The notes: generated by a model from the sequence alone, not told the origin. Counted from the first letter of the stretch, positions 1 to 21,252 are shown. The stretch: DNA of 64,000 nucleotides from Batillaria attramentaria (GCA_018292915.2 JACVVK020000054.1:1522501-1586500); one strand, 5' to 3'. Program-made: numbers and translations.

Positions 1-75
1 CTACTACTACTACAACCACTACTGCTACTACTACTACTACTGCTACTACTGCTACTACCACTACTACTACTACTG

Positions 76-109
<34 letters not shown>

Positions 110-282
110 CACTACTGCTACTACTACTACTGCTACGGCCACTACTGCTACTACTACTACCACTACTGCTGCTGCTATTACTACTACAACTACCACTACT
201 GCTACTACTATTACTACTACTACAACTACCACTACTGCTACTACTACTACTACTACCACCACTACTGCTACTACTACTACTA
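1..282. repeat. Imperfect (ACT)n microsatellite
   Basis: CTA/ACT units with interspersed GCT and ACC variants run from the window edge to TATATGC. Confidence 0.92.
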
Positions 283-659
283 TATGCAATGTGCATATTC
301 ATACATATGCTCTAAGCACTAGAACAGGTTTAAAACATAGTGAAATCATTGTAACCACTATTGCTTTTTTCGTTGGTAGACAAAAACCAACAAACACAAC
401 AGCCAACACCAACTAACCAACCAAACTGAGCTAGTCAGAAGGGAGGAAGGGTGGTGGTGCTGAAATAAACGAGTTTTCAGTTTGTCTTCATGTCTTTAAA
501 AGCTGTGAAAGAGGTATGGTGACGAATATGTAGGGGAAGAAATATATTTACACCACTCGCCAGTGCAAACTTTCAGTGAGTTAACTATGAGTGCTTTACG
601 TCCGAAAATAGTAATGAAACAGAGAGCAAAAGTGTGAATTATGACTTTCCAAAACCCAC

Positions 660-3826
<3,167 letters not shown>

Positions 3827-3832
3827 GCCTGC

Positions 3833-3882
3833 AAACAAACAAATAAACAAACAAACAAACAAACAAACAAACAAACAAACAA
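3833..3882. repeat. (AAAC)n next to the gene A acceptor
   Basis: Read on the minus strand it is (TTTG)n and supplies the pyrimidine-rich tract just upstream of the acceptor at 3829. Confidence 0.9.
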
Positions 3883-4169
3883 AAACTACTACAACTCTGT
3901 ACTTCACTGGCTGGCCTCGAACACCATTACGATTTCGAATACAAGGAAATATCACTTGGTATTAATTTGTTTAGATATTAACAGCAGTAATAAATACGAT
4001 TATGATAAATGTAATATTGCTGTAAGATCACAAGATTGTGTGTTTTATAATGACAGGACACAAACAACACAACAAAACAATAAACAACATCAACAGAAAC
4101 AAACAAACAAACAAACCCTCAACACAAACAATTAACACAACGATACAAACGAGAGCAAACGAAAACAGA

Positions 4170-4338
4170 GGGAACCGGAAAAGTCGATTGTTGGACTTTG
4201 AATACTCAGGTCGTGAGTTCGAATCCCGACTGGGGCGAAATATTTTTGCTGGTCTTTTCCTCGTATCCCCGTCCTTGATATCACCCTTGTGTGGCGGAAA
4301 AGGACGTTAAACCCTCAAACACCCACGCACCCACCCAC
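4170..4338 (+). mobile_element. tRNA-derived SINE copy, plus strand, diverged
   Basis: The copy has GAGTTCGAATCCC (B box), then AAATATTTTTGCTGG, a TTGATATCACCC body and a GACGTTAAAC tail. The A-box region has a small deletion. It is located between genes A and B. Confidence 0.75.
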
Positions 4339-4393
4339 TTACTCACCGACCCACCCGCAAAAGAAAACAGAAAATATTTTTAAAAGGAGAGAC

Positions 4394-4447
4394 AAACAAA
4401 ACAAAACAAAACAAAACAAAACAAAACAAAACAAAACAAAACAAAAC
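4394..4447. repeat. (AAAAC)n microsatellite
   Basis: About ten AAAAC units between gene A and gene B. Confidence 0.9.
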
Positions 4448-4565
4448 ATCACCATTGCTGCTTTTCAACAGCTTCAATAGTTTAATAGACGGTACGAGAC
4501 AATTGACGTTTTGTTGTTATTTTAAGACAAGCATTCGTATTAATTTTAAGAATGAAAATGCTTAC

Positions 4566-4626
4566 CTGCCCGCAGGGCCGTGTCATTAAACAAGAGGAGA
4601 CAATTACCCCATCTTGTACCCGCCAT
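4566..4626 (-). CDS. Possible upstream first exon of gene A
   Basis: An ATG in an AAGATGGCGG context (a YY1-like promoter-proximal motif) opens 20 codons plus one base, ending at a good donor GCAG|GTAAGC. The leftover base is in phase with the GC-ATG acceptor at 3828, so splicing would give a 329-residue protein. The signal peptide would then begin internally, so this may instead be an untranslated first exon. cDNA is needed to decide. Confidence 0.3.
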
Positions 4627-5049
4627 CTTCCGGCCCTTATGGCCGGGCATGTATGACTGAACAGTGGCAACTGTCACCCGACACACTCCAGCCCATATCG
4701 AGACGGAATCATTCAACCGTGCAACCAGGAAGCTGTATGACGGTAACAATGCCTCCCGGGTATGGATTTGGGTCATGAGTGCTGCAATAATGATTGCTCC
4801 TTGACGGACTTTCGGAGATGAATCATTCACGGTAGCTTAGCGGGTACTTTGTGTGATCAGAACCTGTGCGCTGATAGAGTTGTCGGACTTTGGTAGTTAG
4901 GAAAGAACTGTATTTCGAAAGTTTTAACTTTGCGCTGTATTATACAAAGGTGAATAACAGTTAAGTGTTGGATGAGGGTTTTTTTTCGGTTTGTGTTTAT
5001 TTCTTTGTTTATTTACACGTATTTCATTTTAGTGTTTGATCTTGCCCGT

Positions 5050-5350
5050 ATCCTATGTGGTGGAAAAGAACGTTAAACACCCAAACACCCACCCACATAC
5101 CCTCTTGACTAACAACGGTCATTAAAATGAAAAGTTTGTCTTTACTGCTAATATTCTGGTGAATCATCGCGAATGACCGAACGCTTAATCATGCTTTAGA
5201 TATATTTAGACGTTAAACACCCAAACACCCACCCACCCATCCTCTTGCCCACAACAGTCAGTAAAATGGAAAGTTTGTCTTGACTGCTAATGTTCTGGTG
5301 AATCATCGCGAATGACCGAACGCTTAATAATGCTTTAGATATATTTAGAA
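5050..5350 (+). repeat. SINE tail inside a 140-bp tandem duplication
   Basis: A SINE 3' end (GTGGTGGAAAAG-ACGTTAAAC) at 5056-5098 is followed by unique sequence ending ATATATTTAGA. Both the tail (5210-5240) and that sequence recur immediately downstream, giving two units of about 140-155 bases with a few substitutions. Confidence 0.6.
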
Positions 5351-5432
5351 TCGCGTGTAGGTACTTGCGCCAGGTGTTACACACTTTGCCAGCGATTTGC
5401 CTTGGGCCGGTAGGCTGGTAGTAGGCGATCGT

Positions 5433-5434
5433 TA

Positions 5435-5466
<32 letters not shown>

Positions 5467-5479
5467 TTCACACGCGCGC

Positions 5480-5522
<43 letters not shown>
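5433..5522. repeat. (CA)n and (GA)n microsatellite pair
   Basis: CA units, a short GCGCGC bridge and GA units. Confidence 0.9.
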
Positions 5523-5524
<2 letters not shown>

Positions 5525-6310
5525 AAAGCATGACGCTCCTTTTAATTCTGAAAGTAAACCACTGAAAGCGAATAAAAATGATGTCGTAATATCTATATAC
5601 ATCTTGAGGATTATACGTGATCCGTGAAAGACTGTGCCCTTGGGACAGCAGTAGTGAGCCAATTGTAGAAGGGACATTATAGTATTATAATAAAAAAAAA
5701 GAATAATGTATTATACACTCGTGCCTTCTCAGCTTCTGATGAGCTTCATTAAGGCAATAAGTGGCGTAACAAAGGGTAGAGATGATAATGAAAACTTTGA
5801 AGGAAAGTTGGAAATACAGATAATCATAATTATTACGATAATCTAGTAGCGCGATAAAGAGACAGTAACGAATGAAGACGCTTCGTGACTATATACTACA
5901 ATGAAAAAAAAAAAAAAAAAAAAGGCATGCAGAGAAAATATTACGTACAAGATTTTGGAATCACAAACTGGCTTTCTATTTAGCACCTACACACTTAGCA
6001 TTGTCTTCGTAGTCGACATAATCTGTTCTTGCTTGTTACACCCTGCATACAGTTGTTCAATGTTGGTAATACATTATGCGGAAGGAAAAGAACCTTAGTG
6101 TTGCGGCCCTTGCACGTCAGTGCGAGTTGCTTCCCTTTGCTATAGATTCATTGGAATTTAGTTGCTCGTAGACAACCAATGTGTCCGAAAACGACACACA
6201 CATGATAATGCAGTTTCAATCCAGCTAACATTGCGGGAGTCATTCCACAAATTAAGAAAGTACGTTTTGCATTGAAACTCGTGAGTAACTTCCAAAAACT
6301 TCTGCTCTGC
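5523..6310. other. Intergenic, 3' of gene B; no gene seen
   Basis: AT-rich unique sequence with an A-run at 5903-5923. No AATAAA on the gene B strand was recognised near the stop. Confidence 0.5.
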
Positions 6311-6590
6311 TTACTGAAGGGAAAATTTTACAGTCAGAAGCAAAACGACGCTTATGAGGAGGGTAGACAACTCTCCCATGCCCGCCCCTTTGCATGCCGG
6401 TCTTTCCTGAGTGAAGTAGTTGAGAGGGTTGCACAAACTCGTCAGGAGTTGCGGGAAAGCGGCAGTACAGCGGTCCGGAAGTAGCTTGCACTCCAGCTCA
6501 TTGCGCATGCCCGTGACGGCACGCTGACACGTGTCGTGCTGCTGACTAGCCCAGGCTCCCATCTCACAGTCGATCTGCTCCAGACGGATG
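6311..6590 (-). CDS. Gene B exon 7 (domain 3 end and GPI-like tail)
   Basis: The acceptor is TATCTGCAG|C and the stop TAA is at 6311-6313, giving 280 nt as in gene C. Six cysteines are present, including one in PACKGAG that gene C lacks. A hydrophobic C-terminal stretch follows. Confidence 0.9.
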
Positions 6591-8411
6591 CTGCAGATAC
6601 AGTATTAAATACAGTTTGATTTTGTGTCGGTGGATGCGGCGGACAGTGTGACAGAGCCATGTAAAGATAAAGATATCATAACCTTGTTCATCCCAATAAA
6701 GGCTTTATGTTCGTCACGTAGATGGAAAACTGCCTCTTCCAAAGCTCTAAGGCTGTGTGTCAGATAGAAAGATCTTTCATTTGGCCATTGCGACCTTTAT
6801 CGAGACTTTGTTGCTTCTAATATTAGAGTAATACGACTTTCTTTGAGCCTAGAGACCATTCCTGAACAGACTGGGACTTGACGAAGCTTCTAAAAACTGA
6901 ACAGCCACCAATCAGCGCCGTTTAGCTGGTCCTCAGTCCGCAGCCAAGTAGCGTCGTCTGCTCAGTACGCGGTGCGCTTCTAGAACAACCTACACGCCGG
7001 CCAGAGTCACCACAATGGTGAAGCAACACGACTGTACTATCTTAAAGATCTAAGCTCCCAACAAAAAGCTTTCAAAAGTGTGAAAAAAAAATTGCAAGCA
7101 CAGTCAACTCTGTCACAGTTGCAGAGGTTTCAGCGCTTCGGGGACCCTTATAAAACCAGTGCACGAGTTTGTCGTGACATTATTTGGCTTTTGGTCAGTG
7201 AGCGAGACACATCGCTACAGTGTCCAGCGCCGGGGTGTTGAGTGCTGCACGATCTTTCTCGCTCAGTGTCAAAACGCAAACTGAGCTGTGAAATCAGGCT
7301 GCCCTTGGCTTTTATTAGGGTTTCAGGGACGCTGAAAGCTCTGCAACTGTGACAGAGTTGACTTTGCTGGCACGGTCAACTCTGTAATTTTTTTTCACAC
7401 TTCGGAAAACTTTTTGTTGGGAGCTTAGATCTTTAAAGTCGAAACATTTGAGACTTAGTTAATATATGCCACTTAGGAACTCACTTGCAGTACTGTGCCA
7501 GAGAGATCTGATCAGCGGTTGGTTGAGGCGCGATCAGTCTTAGGTTTTGTACCTTTCTTTCATACGTCTGGAAACACAGGCGGACTTGTGGGATTGGGTT
7601 CTGGAAGAAGTTGATCCCAGCCAAGTATACTGCAACACAAAAGTTCTGTTTCGCTCGGGAGCACATTTTAGATAGCAACAACATGTATTACTACGTCTGC
7701 TATTACTACTTTGCTACTACTACTAGTAGTAGTAGAAGTAGTAGTAGGAGCAGTAGTAGCAGCAGCAGCAGTAGTATTAGTAGTAGAGGCTTTTTGTATT
7801 TACTTTGTTTTCGTGGTATATTTAAACCGTAACCTGTGGACTGCATGTCCTTTATACGGACTCAATAACTCATTGAATGATGGGTTGATTGAGTGATTGA
7901 TTGACAATACTAACCGAGAAAGGAAGAGTTCGGATGTTTGGTCAGAAATTTGCATACTGTCTGTGTTCCGGCTTTTAATATTTTTGGGCTTCAGATTCTG
8001 GAAGATGGGGTTTCAATGTTACCTCTTTCAAGAAAAAGAAAAGGAAGACGACTGCGACGACTCCGAAGAAGAAAAAGAAGACAAGGACTAAAGAAAACCT
8101 CCAAGGTGTCTGATTTTGAATGAAAACGGTAACGTCTAGGTGCACGTGAATTTGTGTGCTTTTGAATCGCCTTTTGGATACAAAGAAGGTCATGCTAATC
8201 TTTTTACGTTTCATGTTGACGTCAGTGCACAGCATGTCGACACCTCTTTGGAAGGCGGTAAGATCAAGGTCAGACTGAGCAAGGACGCGAGGCGAGTCTG
8301 GACACTGGAGGATCTTCTGCCGCATGCATTGGATCAGAGACTGGCTGTTCCTGTAGGGCACAGACGCTTGGTATCATTAGCAAGGTCAAGGCCATTGAAC
8401 AAAAAATTCTT

Positions 8412-8447
<36 letters not shown>

Positions 8448-8774
8448 TAATCATCACTTGCTCAGAGTTTGGCTGTTCCTGTAAGACACATACACTCGGT
8501 CTCATTAGCATGGTCAAGGTCATCCCAAAGAAATTCAACAACAACAACAACAACAACAACAACCTAGGCAGGTTGGTGGCGCTGCTCCGGTGTAAACGAC
8601 AAACTTACTCCCACGAGGGAGGACTTTTATTCTCTTATTTTACACACAATACCGTGCAAAAGAGAACACTTTAGTATGGACTCAATCAGGTCACCACGGC
8701 GGCTCGTCACAGACGCTACGTCCGCTTGCAATCAGCATATTACAAACCTTTGAAACAACAACAACAACAACAAC

Positions 8775-8827
<53 letters not shown>

Positions 8828-11157
8828 CATGAAGGGGTGGGGTGGAGGGGTGGTGGTGTGGTGGGGGGGGGGGGGGCTGCAACATCCTACACATTGCCGC
8901 TGCTTTTCTTGAATGAGCGGGTGGGGCGGGGTGGGTGTTTGGGGTTTAACGTCCTTTTCCACCACGTACGGGTGATATCAAAGACGGGGCAACGATGAAA
9001 AAGCCAGCACAAATATTTGGCCCCAGCCGGGATACGAACTCACGACCCGAGCATTAGAAGTCCAACGCTCTACCATTGAGTGAGCGGATGGCACAGAACC
9101 TGAATAAAACGAAAAGGTTTGAAGAAGGCAAACATTCAATTCTGGACTACAACCACAGCAACTCACTTGCAGAACATCTCGGCGTCTTCGTAGGTTTGTC
9201 CAATAAGAGGTGACCGGACCAGCGCCAGATCGGACACAGTCGCCAGTGCTAGGGACGGCTGTCGCTGACCACTGTTCACATTGACGAAAGAGTAACACTG
9301 GCGCAGTTCGTCCATCAGCGTGTACCGACAAGCTAGCAGAAAATAAAAGTAAAGTAGTACGTGACAGTCGTATTATGCAGAGAAAAGTTTTGAAACGTTA
9401 TTGTCTTGCTATGCAGAGAAAAGATTTAACGTAAATTGTCGTCTTATGCATAAAATGTGATTGTCGTGCTATGCACAGAATAGCATTAAAACGTTTATGT
9501 CTTCTTATGCGAAGAAATGTACAAAAAAATCAACTTACTCAAATAGGGGCAAAACAGGAATGTTATGTCATACACAGAGAGGTAGTAAAACATAAATTCG
9601 TGTTCACAGACAAACTTATATTACTTGAATTTATGAAAAGTATAAACGTTTCTTATGTTTATTACAGTTTAATCCCTGTTTGTGTTTCTTCTTTGATGGA
9701 TGTCTATTCATGTGCCTGTAGAAAGCGAGACGAACAAATGGACAAATAGGGATCATTTATTATATAATCATGTTATTATATAATTAATTATTACTCGTTA
9801 CTTGTTACTTCTTCAGGGCAGCTTTTAAAAGGTAGACTCTGACTTACGCTGAGCACAGGCGGAGTCGAGGCCGCCAAAGATTGTCTGGTAACTAGACAAA
9901 ACGCTCTGCTGGTCTGTGGGCCTGGTACACAGGGTGGAGTTGATAACTCTCTGGGTCACCGCTTGGCCACACACGTCCAGCTGAGGTTTCACACTGACCA
10001 AAGAATTGATAAACAAAAATGCTAGAATGGCAAAATGATGAGAAAATTTGCTTTGTTTGCCTTAGGGGGTGGGTGCTGGTGGTTTTTTTTTTTTGGGGGG
10101 GGGGGGGGGGTTAACGTCCTGTTCCATCACATACGGATGATATTAAAGACGGGGCAACGATGAAAAAGCCAGCACAAATATTTGACCCCAGCCGGGATTC
10201 GAACTCACGACCCGAGCATTAGAAGTCCAACGCTCTACCATTCGACCACCCCGGCTCCCCTGTCTGTCTTAGTGACCCTTCAAGGAACGCACACATACAA
10301 TAGTACACGAATGTGCTTAAAACATTTTTTGACACTGTGTAAACCGCTCAGACTGAGAAGAGCCCCTTAAAATTAATGTCTTTGCACGGAGCATGTATAC
10401 TTACGTGCAGAGTCTTTGCTTGTAGGTTTGCAGGTTCTCAGATGGTGGCGACCCACTGGAACCGTTAGATGAAACATACTGGACGTTGTTGATGTTGAGC
10501 GAAGCGTTCTGCATGCAGGCCGTCGCGCTCTGCTGGAACCGTGACGTGCACTGGGTGCTTGAAGTCTGGCTCATCACTATGGCAACCAGGGTCGCCGCCA
10601 AAAGGACGACTTAGGGAGAAAAAAAAAGATGTAGAATTCTTTTGAAATAAATCAGCCTGTGACATGCTTCATGTCAGTCTCCCTGAACAAACTGCTGCAG
10701 TATTAGATAACATTAAAACGGATAAAACAATATCGCAGAAAGACATTAAAATCGATAAATACACACACACATAGGCAACTATTGTGAGCCACAACTTGGT
10801 TAGTTGATATGAAATTAACGCAAAATTAAAGCAGTCATGTGCGAACAAGAAATGAATTTCTACAGCTATAAACTTACACGAATAAATGAATGTTCATTCA
10901 ATTTTGATGAAATGTGATATTTTATAGAATCATATACTGACATCATGCACATAATTCATCATAGTTCGATAATTCAATCAAACTGAGATTGGCTAAACAA
11001 CTTAAAATTTCCGTCTCAGACCTTTACGCAACTTAACAGGACGGACAAATTGTAGCACAGACCTAAATCGCATCTTCAACATTAAAATTTCATTTGAAAA
11101 GAAGACTAAATGTGAACGAAATGATGGCTACTCACAAAGAATTCCCGAATAACTCAT
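6311..11157 (-). CDS. Gene B: secreted cysteine-rich three-domain protein with GPI-like tail (368 aa)
   Basis: Seven coding exons on the minus strand: 11157-11136, 10609-10405, 9993-9848, 9332-9167, 8350-8208, 7629-7485 and 6590-6311. All introns are GT-AG with phases 1,2,1,2,1,2, totalling 1107 nt with a TAA stop. The 22-bp first exon (MSYSGIL) joins the hydrophobic core of the signal peptide; cleavage is probably near SQTSS. Three two-exon domains follow (about residues 22-124, 125-227 and 228-330), with 20 mature cysteines and sequons NAS, NGS and NST. The end, GAG-MGELS followed by a hydrophobic stretch and FSLQ, resembles a GPI-anchor signal, so a surface-tethered protein is inferred. 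It is closely related to gene C and distantly related to A. The exon 5 donor (AAAC|GTAAAA) is the weakest call. The protein family is not recognised. Confidence 0.88.
7041..7438. mobile_element. MITE with long terminal inverted repeats, in gene B intron 6
   Basis: The left arm (from TTAAAGATCTAAGCTCCC) and the inverted right arm match over roughly 110-130 bases, including TCAACTCTGTCACAGTTGC. The right arm has an extra 17 bases near GACCGTGCC. There is no coding capacity. The target duplication is not clear. It is probably a non-autonomous DNA transposon. Confidence 0.7.
7485..7629 (-). CDS. Gene B exon 6 (domain 3 first half)
   Basis: The acceptor is GTTGCAG|TA and the donor TGCAA|GTGAGT, giving 145 nt as in gene C. 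The first cysteine of the module, present in A (LEC) and C (IHC), is replaced by Phe (INFF). Confidence 0.9.
7710..7786. repeat. (AGT)n/(AGC)n in gene B intron 5
   Basis: ACTAGTAGTAGT with AGCAGC variants, about 75 bases. Confidence 0.85.
8208..8350 (-). CDS. Gene B exon 5 (domain 2 second half)
   Basis: The acceptor is GCCCTACAG|G. C-x7-C-x24-C starts at QSLIQC. The donor AAAC|GTAAAA is chosen because it leaves the one base needed by exon 6. The exon is two codons longer than its gene C counterpart. Confidence 0.78.
8412..8564. repeat. Two (CAA)n tracts with a partial copy of exon 5 flank
   Basis: CAA tracts lie at 8416-8447 and 8537-8563. The sequence TTGGCTGTTCCTGTA-G-CACA and the following GGTCAAGG near 8345-8392 recur at 8470-8518, so the acceptor side of gene B exon 5 has been locally duplicated. 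Confidence 0.6.
8754..8824. repeat. (CAA)n(CA)n in gene B intron 4
   Basis: CAA units run into about 25 CA units, followed by a G-rich stretch up to 8877. Confidence 0.9.
8921..9080 (-). mobile_element. tRNA-derived SINE, in gene B intron 4
   Basis: The minus strand has the B box GTTCGTATCCCGG, the body ATATTTGTGCTGGC and the tail GGACGTTAAACC. The tRNA-like head is slightly truncated. A short repeat TGAGCGG on both sides may be the target duplication. Confidence 0.8.
9167..9332 (-). CDS. Gene B exon 4 (domain 2 first half)
   Basis: The acceptor is TTTCTGCTAG|CT and the donor TGCAA|GTGAGT, giving 166 nt as in gene C. It begins PCRYTLMDELRQC (C-x10-C) and ends EMFC. Confidence 0.9.
9848..9993 (-). 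CDS. Gene B exon 3 (domain 1 second half)
   Basis: The acceptor is TTTGGTCAG|T and the donor CAGC|GTAAGT. C-x13-C-x23-C lies between VKPQLDV and GLDSACAQ. Length and splice positions are identical to gene C exon 3 (146 nt). Confidence 0.9.
10098..10260 (-). mobile_element. tRNA-derived SINE, in gene B intron 2
   Basis: This is a nearly full-length copy with head GGGGAGCCGGGGTGG, A-box region TGGTAGAGCG and B box GAGTTCGAATCCC. Its tail abuts runs of T and G at 10082-10110. Confidence 0.82.
10405..10609 (-). CDS. Gene B exon 2 (signal peptide core, domain 1 first half)
   Basis: The acceptor follows a T-rich tract (CCCTAAG|TC) and the donor is AC|GTAAGT. The exon holds the VVLLAATLVAIVM signal core, C-x10-C and the YKQRLC end. 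Confidence 0.88.
11136..11157 (-). CDS. Gene B exon 1 (22-bp coding micro-exon)
   Basis: ATG plus seven further codons' worth of sequence (MSYSGIL and one base) ends at the strong donor GTGAGT (11135-11130). Gene C has the same 22-bp exon at the same phase. Confidence 0.82.
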
Positions 11158-11238
11158 TGTGCGCTGCATGTGGTAACTTCTGAACCTTCTGCTGCTGCAA
11201 ACCACACCCGCCAGAGATCTACAGTTTCAAAAAAGCGG

Positions 11239-11301
11239 TCATTATATAGTGTGATTAGTACATTCCACGCAACTCTGACGGATAAATTAATCATTACACC
11301 G
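11239..11301 (-). promoter_or_regulatory. Gene B proximal promoter with TATA box
   Basis: TATATAA reads on the minus strand at 11248-11242, about 85 bases upstream of the ATG. A block of about 60 bases including CTGACGGA is shared with the gene C promoter at 21253-21314, while most surrounding non-coding sequence is not recognisably shared. Confidence 0.6.
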
Positions 11302-11746
11302 CCGTGTCACACCCAAGCAATCTACATACATTCAAATACCACTTATACATGAATTCAAACAGCATATAGCGCTTTTCTCTCAGAACGGTTTTCATATGTA
11401 AATGAATGTTGTGTTGAAAAAAAAAATCCCACGGTAATTAAGTCGTCAATTATATCTGAGAGTTTTTTTTTCTTTGGACGGTATCTCGACAGTGTAAATA
11501 ATTACTCATGTTGTAAAACACCACGAAAACTGTAACTTACTGACATACACGATGTTGGGTTGGACTAGTAGCTGTTTTGCCTATCCATCAACAGTGTTTG
11601 CGCGGGGTGTGTGGTTTGACTACTGACTAACTCTGCAAAAGCCATATATTTCTCCAGTGCTAGTCATACTAGGACATTACGCATCCTGCATTGCTGTGTC
11701 GGTGTGTCTGTATGACTGATCAGAGCTGTAGCAGAGATGTAGATGT

Positions 11747-11895
11747 ATGGCGCTGCCCAGTCAGTCTGTTGAGGCCATAGGACAGTGCCCTTCAGGACAG
11801 TGCCCCTTAGGGCAATGCCTCTTAGGACAGCGCCCCTTAGGACAGTGCCCCTTAGGACAATGCCTCTTAGGACAGTGCCCCAACACTGGTGTTAA
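11747..11895. repeat. 15-bp minisatellite (GGACAGTGCCCCTTA), copy 1
   Basis: About seven units of 15 bases with few substitutions. Because the unit is divisible by three it reads as a repeated GQCPL peptide, but no gene structure supports coding. Confidence 0.7.
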
Positions 11896-12546
11896 AGAAT
11901 ATTCAGATAGAGCCAGTGCAAGTACACTGCTCTCCTGCAAGATGGTATAGTGTAGTTTCCGCCTTCTTTCAGTTTGAACTGGTTGCTATATATTCCACAC
12001 CTTTCAACGCTCTCAACGCTAAGTGCAAACCATTTTGTTAACGAAAGCTTACATGAATGTCATATAGTGTCCTTCATATAGTGTCATAGAGTGTGCCCCC
12101 GTCATGAACATTACCCTCAGTGAGACGCCCAGAAAGTACTGCCATCATTCTATCACCGATCCATCTTTAAAGTTTTCGGCACGTTTCCCCTTTCACAGCA
12201 AGCTTAACGTACTGCATTTGTCTGCTTCTACACAGCCTCACGCTCGTTTATTCGCAGATGTATATGCGACCCTCATTTGCGTACAATATTTCAGGCATGG
12301 CGTATTATCATGTAATATCATATCTACGTTCTGCACATTGTTCACTACTTTGCGCGTTGTTTGGATGTGTAGTTCATGGACTGATAATGCTAATCGAATG
12401 TAAAACTCCCAGTGCTGAAATCATAACGGGAGAGCCTCCTTTTTGTAGTTAATTAACTGTACTCATCCTACATTTTTATCGGTTATTTTTGTTCGAGTCC
12501 ATAACAGTTTGTTTGCAAAATAATGTTCCAGTGCAATACAAGCCTA

Positions 12547-12753
<207 letters not shown>

Positions 12754-13817
12754 ATTGTATCAAACACAATCACAGTCCAAGTCACAGTTGAAGTATATTT
12801 TATTTCCCACTCAAATTTGCAGATCTACAAGATGACTATTGCAGTTAAAATAGAAAAAAAAAAAAAAAAACGAAACGAAAAATTTCTGTACATGATAGGG
12901 ATTATACTCGATCCGCGCGAATGATTATTTCCACTGGGAAATAATTTATGTGACGACATTACAGACTTCTACTTTTCTACTTTTTCCATTAGAAAAATAT
13001 TATATACAATATTATAAGGGTGCCTTCTCAACTGTAGATCAGTGTCATTAAAGCACAGATAGGATACATGATTTTAAAATTTTGGACAATGCCTCTTAGG
13101 ACAGCGCCCCTTAGGACAGTGCCCCTTAGGACAATGCCTCTTAGGACAGTGCCCCAACACTGGTGTTAAAGAATATTCAGATAAAGCCAGCGCAAGTACA
13201 CTGCTCTCCTGCAAGATGGTATAGTGTAGTTTCCGCCTTCTTTCAGTTTGAACTGGTTGCTATATATTCCACACCTTTCAACGCTCTCAACGCTAAATGC
13301 AAACCATTTTGTTAACGAAAGCTTACATGAATGTCATATAGTGTCCTTCATATAGTGTCATAGAGTGTGCCCCCGTCATGAACATTACCCTCAGTGAGAC
13401 GCCCAGAAAGTACTGCCATCATTCTATCACCGATCCATCTTTAAAGTTTTCGGCACGTTTCCCCTTTCACAGCAAGCTTAACGTACTGCATTTGTCTGCA
13501 TCTACACAGCCTCACGCTCGTTTATTCGCAGATGTATATGCGACCCACATTTGCGTACAATATTTCAGGCATGGCGTATTATCATGTAATATCATATCTA
13601 CGTTCTGCACATTGTTCACTACTTTGCGCGTTGTTTGGATGTGTAGTTCATGGACTGATAATGCTAATCGAATGTAAAACTCCCAGTGCTGAAATCATAA
13701 CGGGAGAGCCTTTTTGTAGTTAATTAACTGTACTCATCCTACATTTTTATCGGTTATTTTTGTTCGGTTCCTTAACAGTTTGTTTTCAAAATAATGTTCC
13801 AGTGCAATACAAGCCTA

Positions 13818-14030
<213 letters not shown>

Positions 14031-15225
14031 ATTGTATCAAACACAATCACAGTCCAAGTCACAGTTGAAGTATATTTTATTTCCCACTCAAATTTGCAGA
14101 TCTACAAGATGACTATTGCAGTTAAAATAGAAAAAAAAAAAACGAAACGAAAAATTTCTGTACATGATAGGGATTATACTCGATCCGCGCGAATGATTAT
14201 TTCCACTGGGAAAAAATTTATGTGACGACATTACAGACTTCTACTTTTCTACTTTTTCCATTAGAAAAATATTATATACAATATTATAAGGGTGCCTTCT
14301 CAACTGTAGATCAGTGTCATTAAAGCACAGATAGGATACACGATGATTTTAAAATTTTGGACAAAGAAGAACGATTTTCTGGTCATGATTTGCACATGTA
14401 ATATATGCGCAATTATTATATGAGCGATATGTTTCGAGTGAAAATGATAGCTGAGTAATTGCATTCAACGACAGCAGTCAGTGAAGAAAAGCTTACGTAC
14501 CGTAATACACAAATCAGAGTAACATTGTTACACCATACGTAAAGCACAGCCTTTGATGAGAACAAAAAGAATAAATACAAAGAGTAAGTACAAAAGTTAT
14601 TTTGTAAGAAAAAATACTCATGCGATATCCACATTTAAATCTGCCTTTCAGATACTTGCTGTGTATGTCATACAACAGCTGCCATGCTTATATTATAACC
14701 TTTTATTTGAGTAATTTTGTATGTTAATTCTTAAGCCGTGTTTTATTGTTAAGTAACTGTTTTATTGTCCGCATGATATTCCTTGTATATGCCGCAAATG
14801 AAATGCCAACGCTGAGGACATTAAAGTATTTTCAATTGAACTGAATGAATCGGATTTAATGCTAGTACTATATCTTCTCGGATTACTTCAGTCGTTCAGA
14901 GTAGAAAGGTGTTTTAATTGATACCGATGGTAATGCAATACGTCTTTCGTAGCATGCTTTTCTTGTCATGCAGTTTAACATCAGAAGCAAAACATACGAC
15001 AAAGCTCCCACCGATTCAATTGAACATTTACAACCTGGAAACGTTTTTCAAAACAGTACTCTCGTTACACCTGATCAAACGATTAATTCATTTATCATTA
15101 TAAGCATGCCAACAAGAACTTCAGGCAAACATAGTTACGTTCACATGGAAAGACAATTATATTACAAATGGGAACTTTTCATGACGTTTGTCAGTACGCC
15201 TGTTTTCTAGTTTCCCCGTTCATGA

Positions 15226-21137
<5,912 letters not shown>

Positions 21138-21252
21138 GACGAAATTGTTGAGTTAATCTTACACGGCAAAGGGCGATCACTGACAACGGACCACTGACGA
21201 CCTTGGTGTAGAGAGCAGACTGGTCAAGGGAAGCACAGATTCAATGTCCAGA

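Noticed and set aside
8921..9080. SINE heads as functional tRNA genes
   Set aside because: They have A/B-box motifs but diverged arms, attached SINE bodies and multiple dispersed copies with target duplications.
11747..11950. Frame with repeated GQCPL peptide
   Set aside because: It is the translation of a 15-bp minisatellite that only partly recurs in the second duplication unit.
12104..12403. 99-codon plus-strand frame, repeated at 13378-13677 with one changed residue
   Set aside because: Conservation is explained by the recent 1.27-kb duplication; no protein features or splice context.
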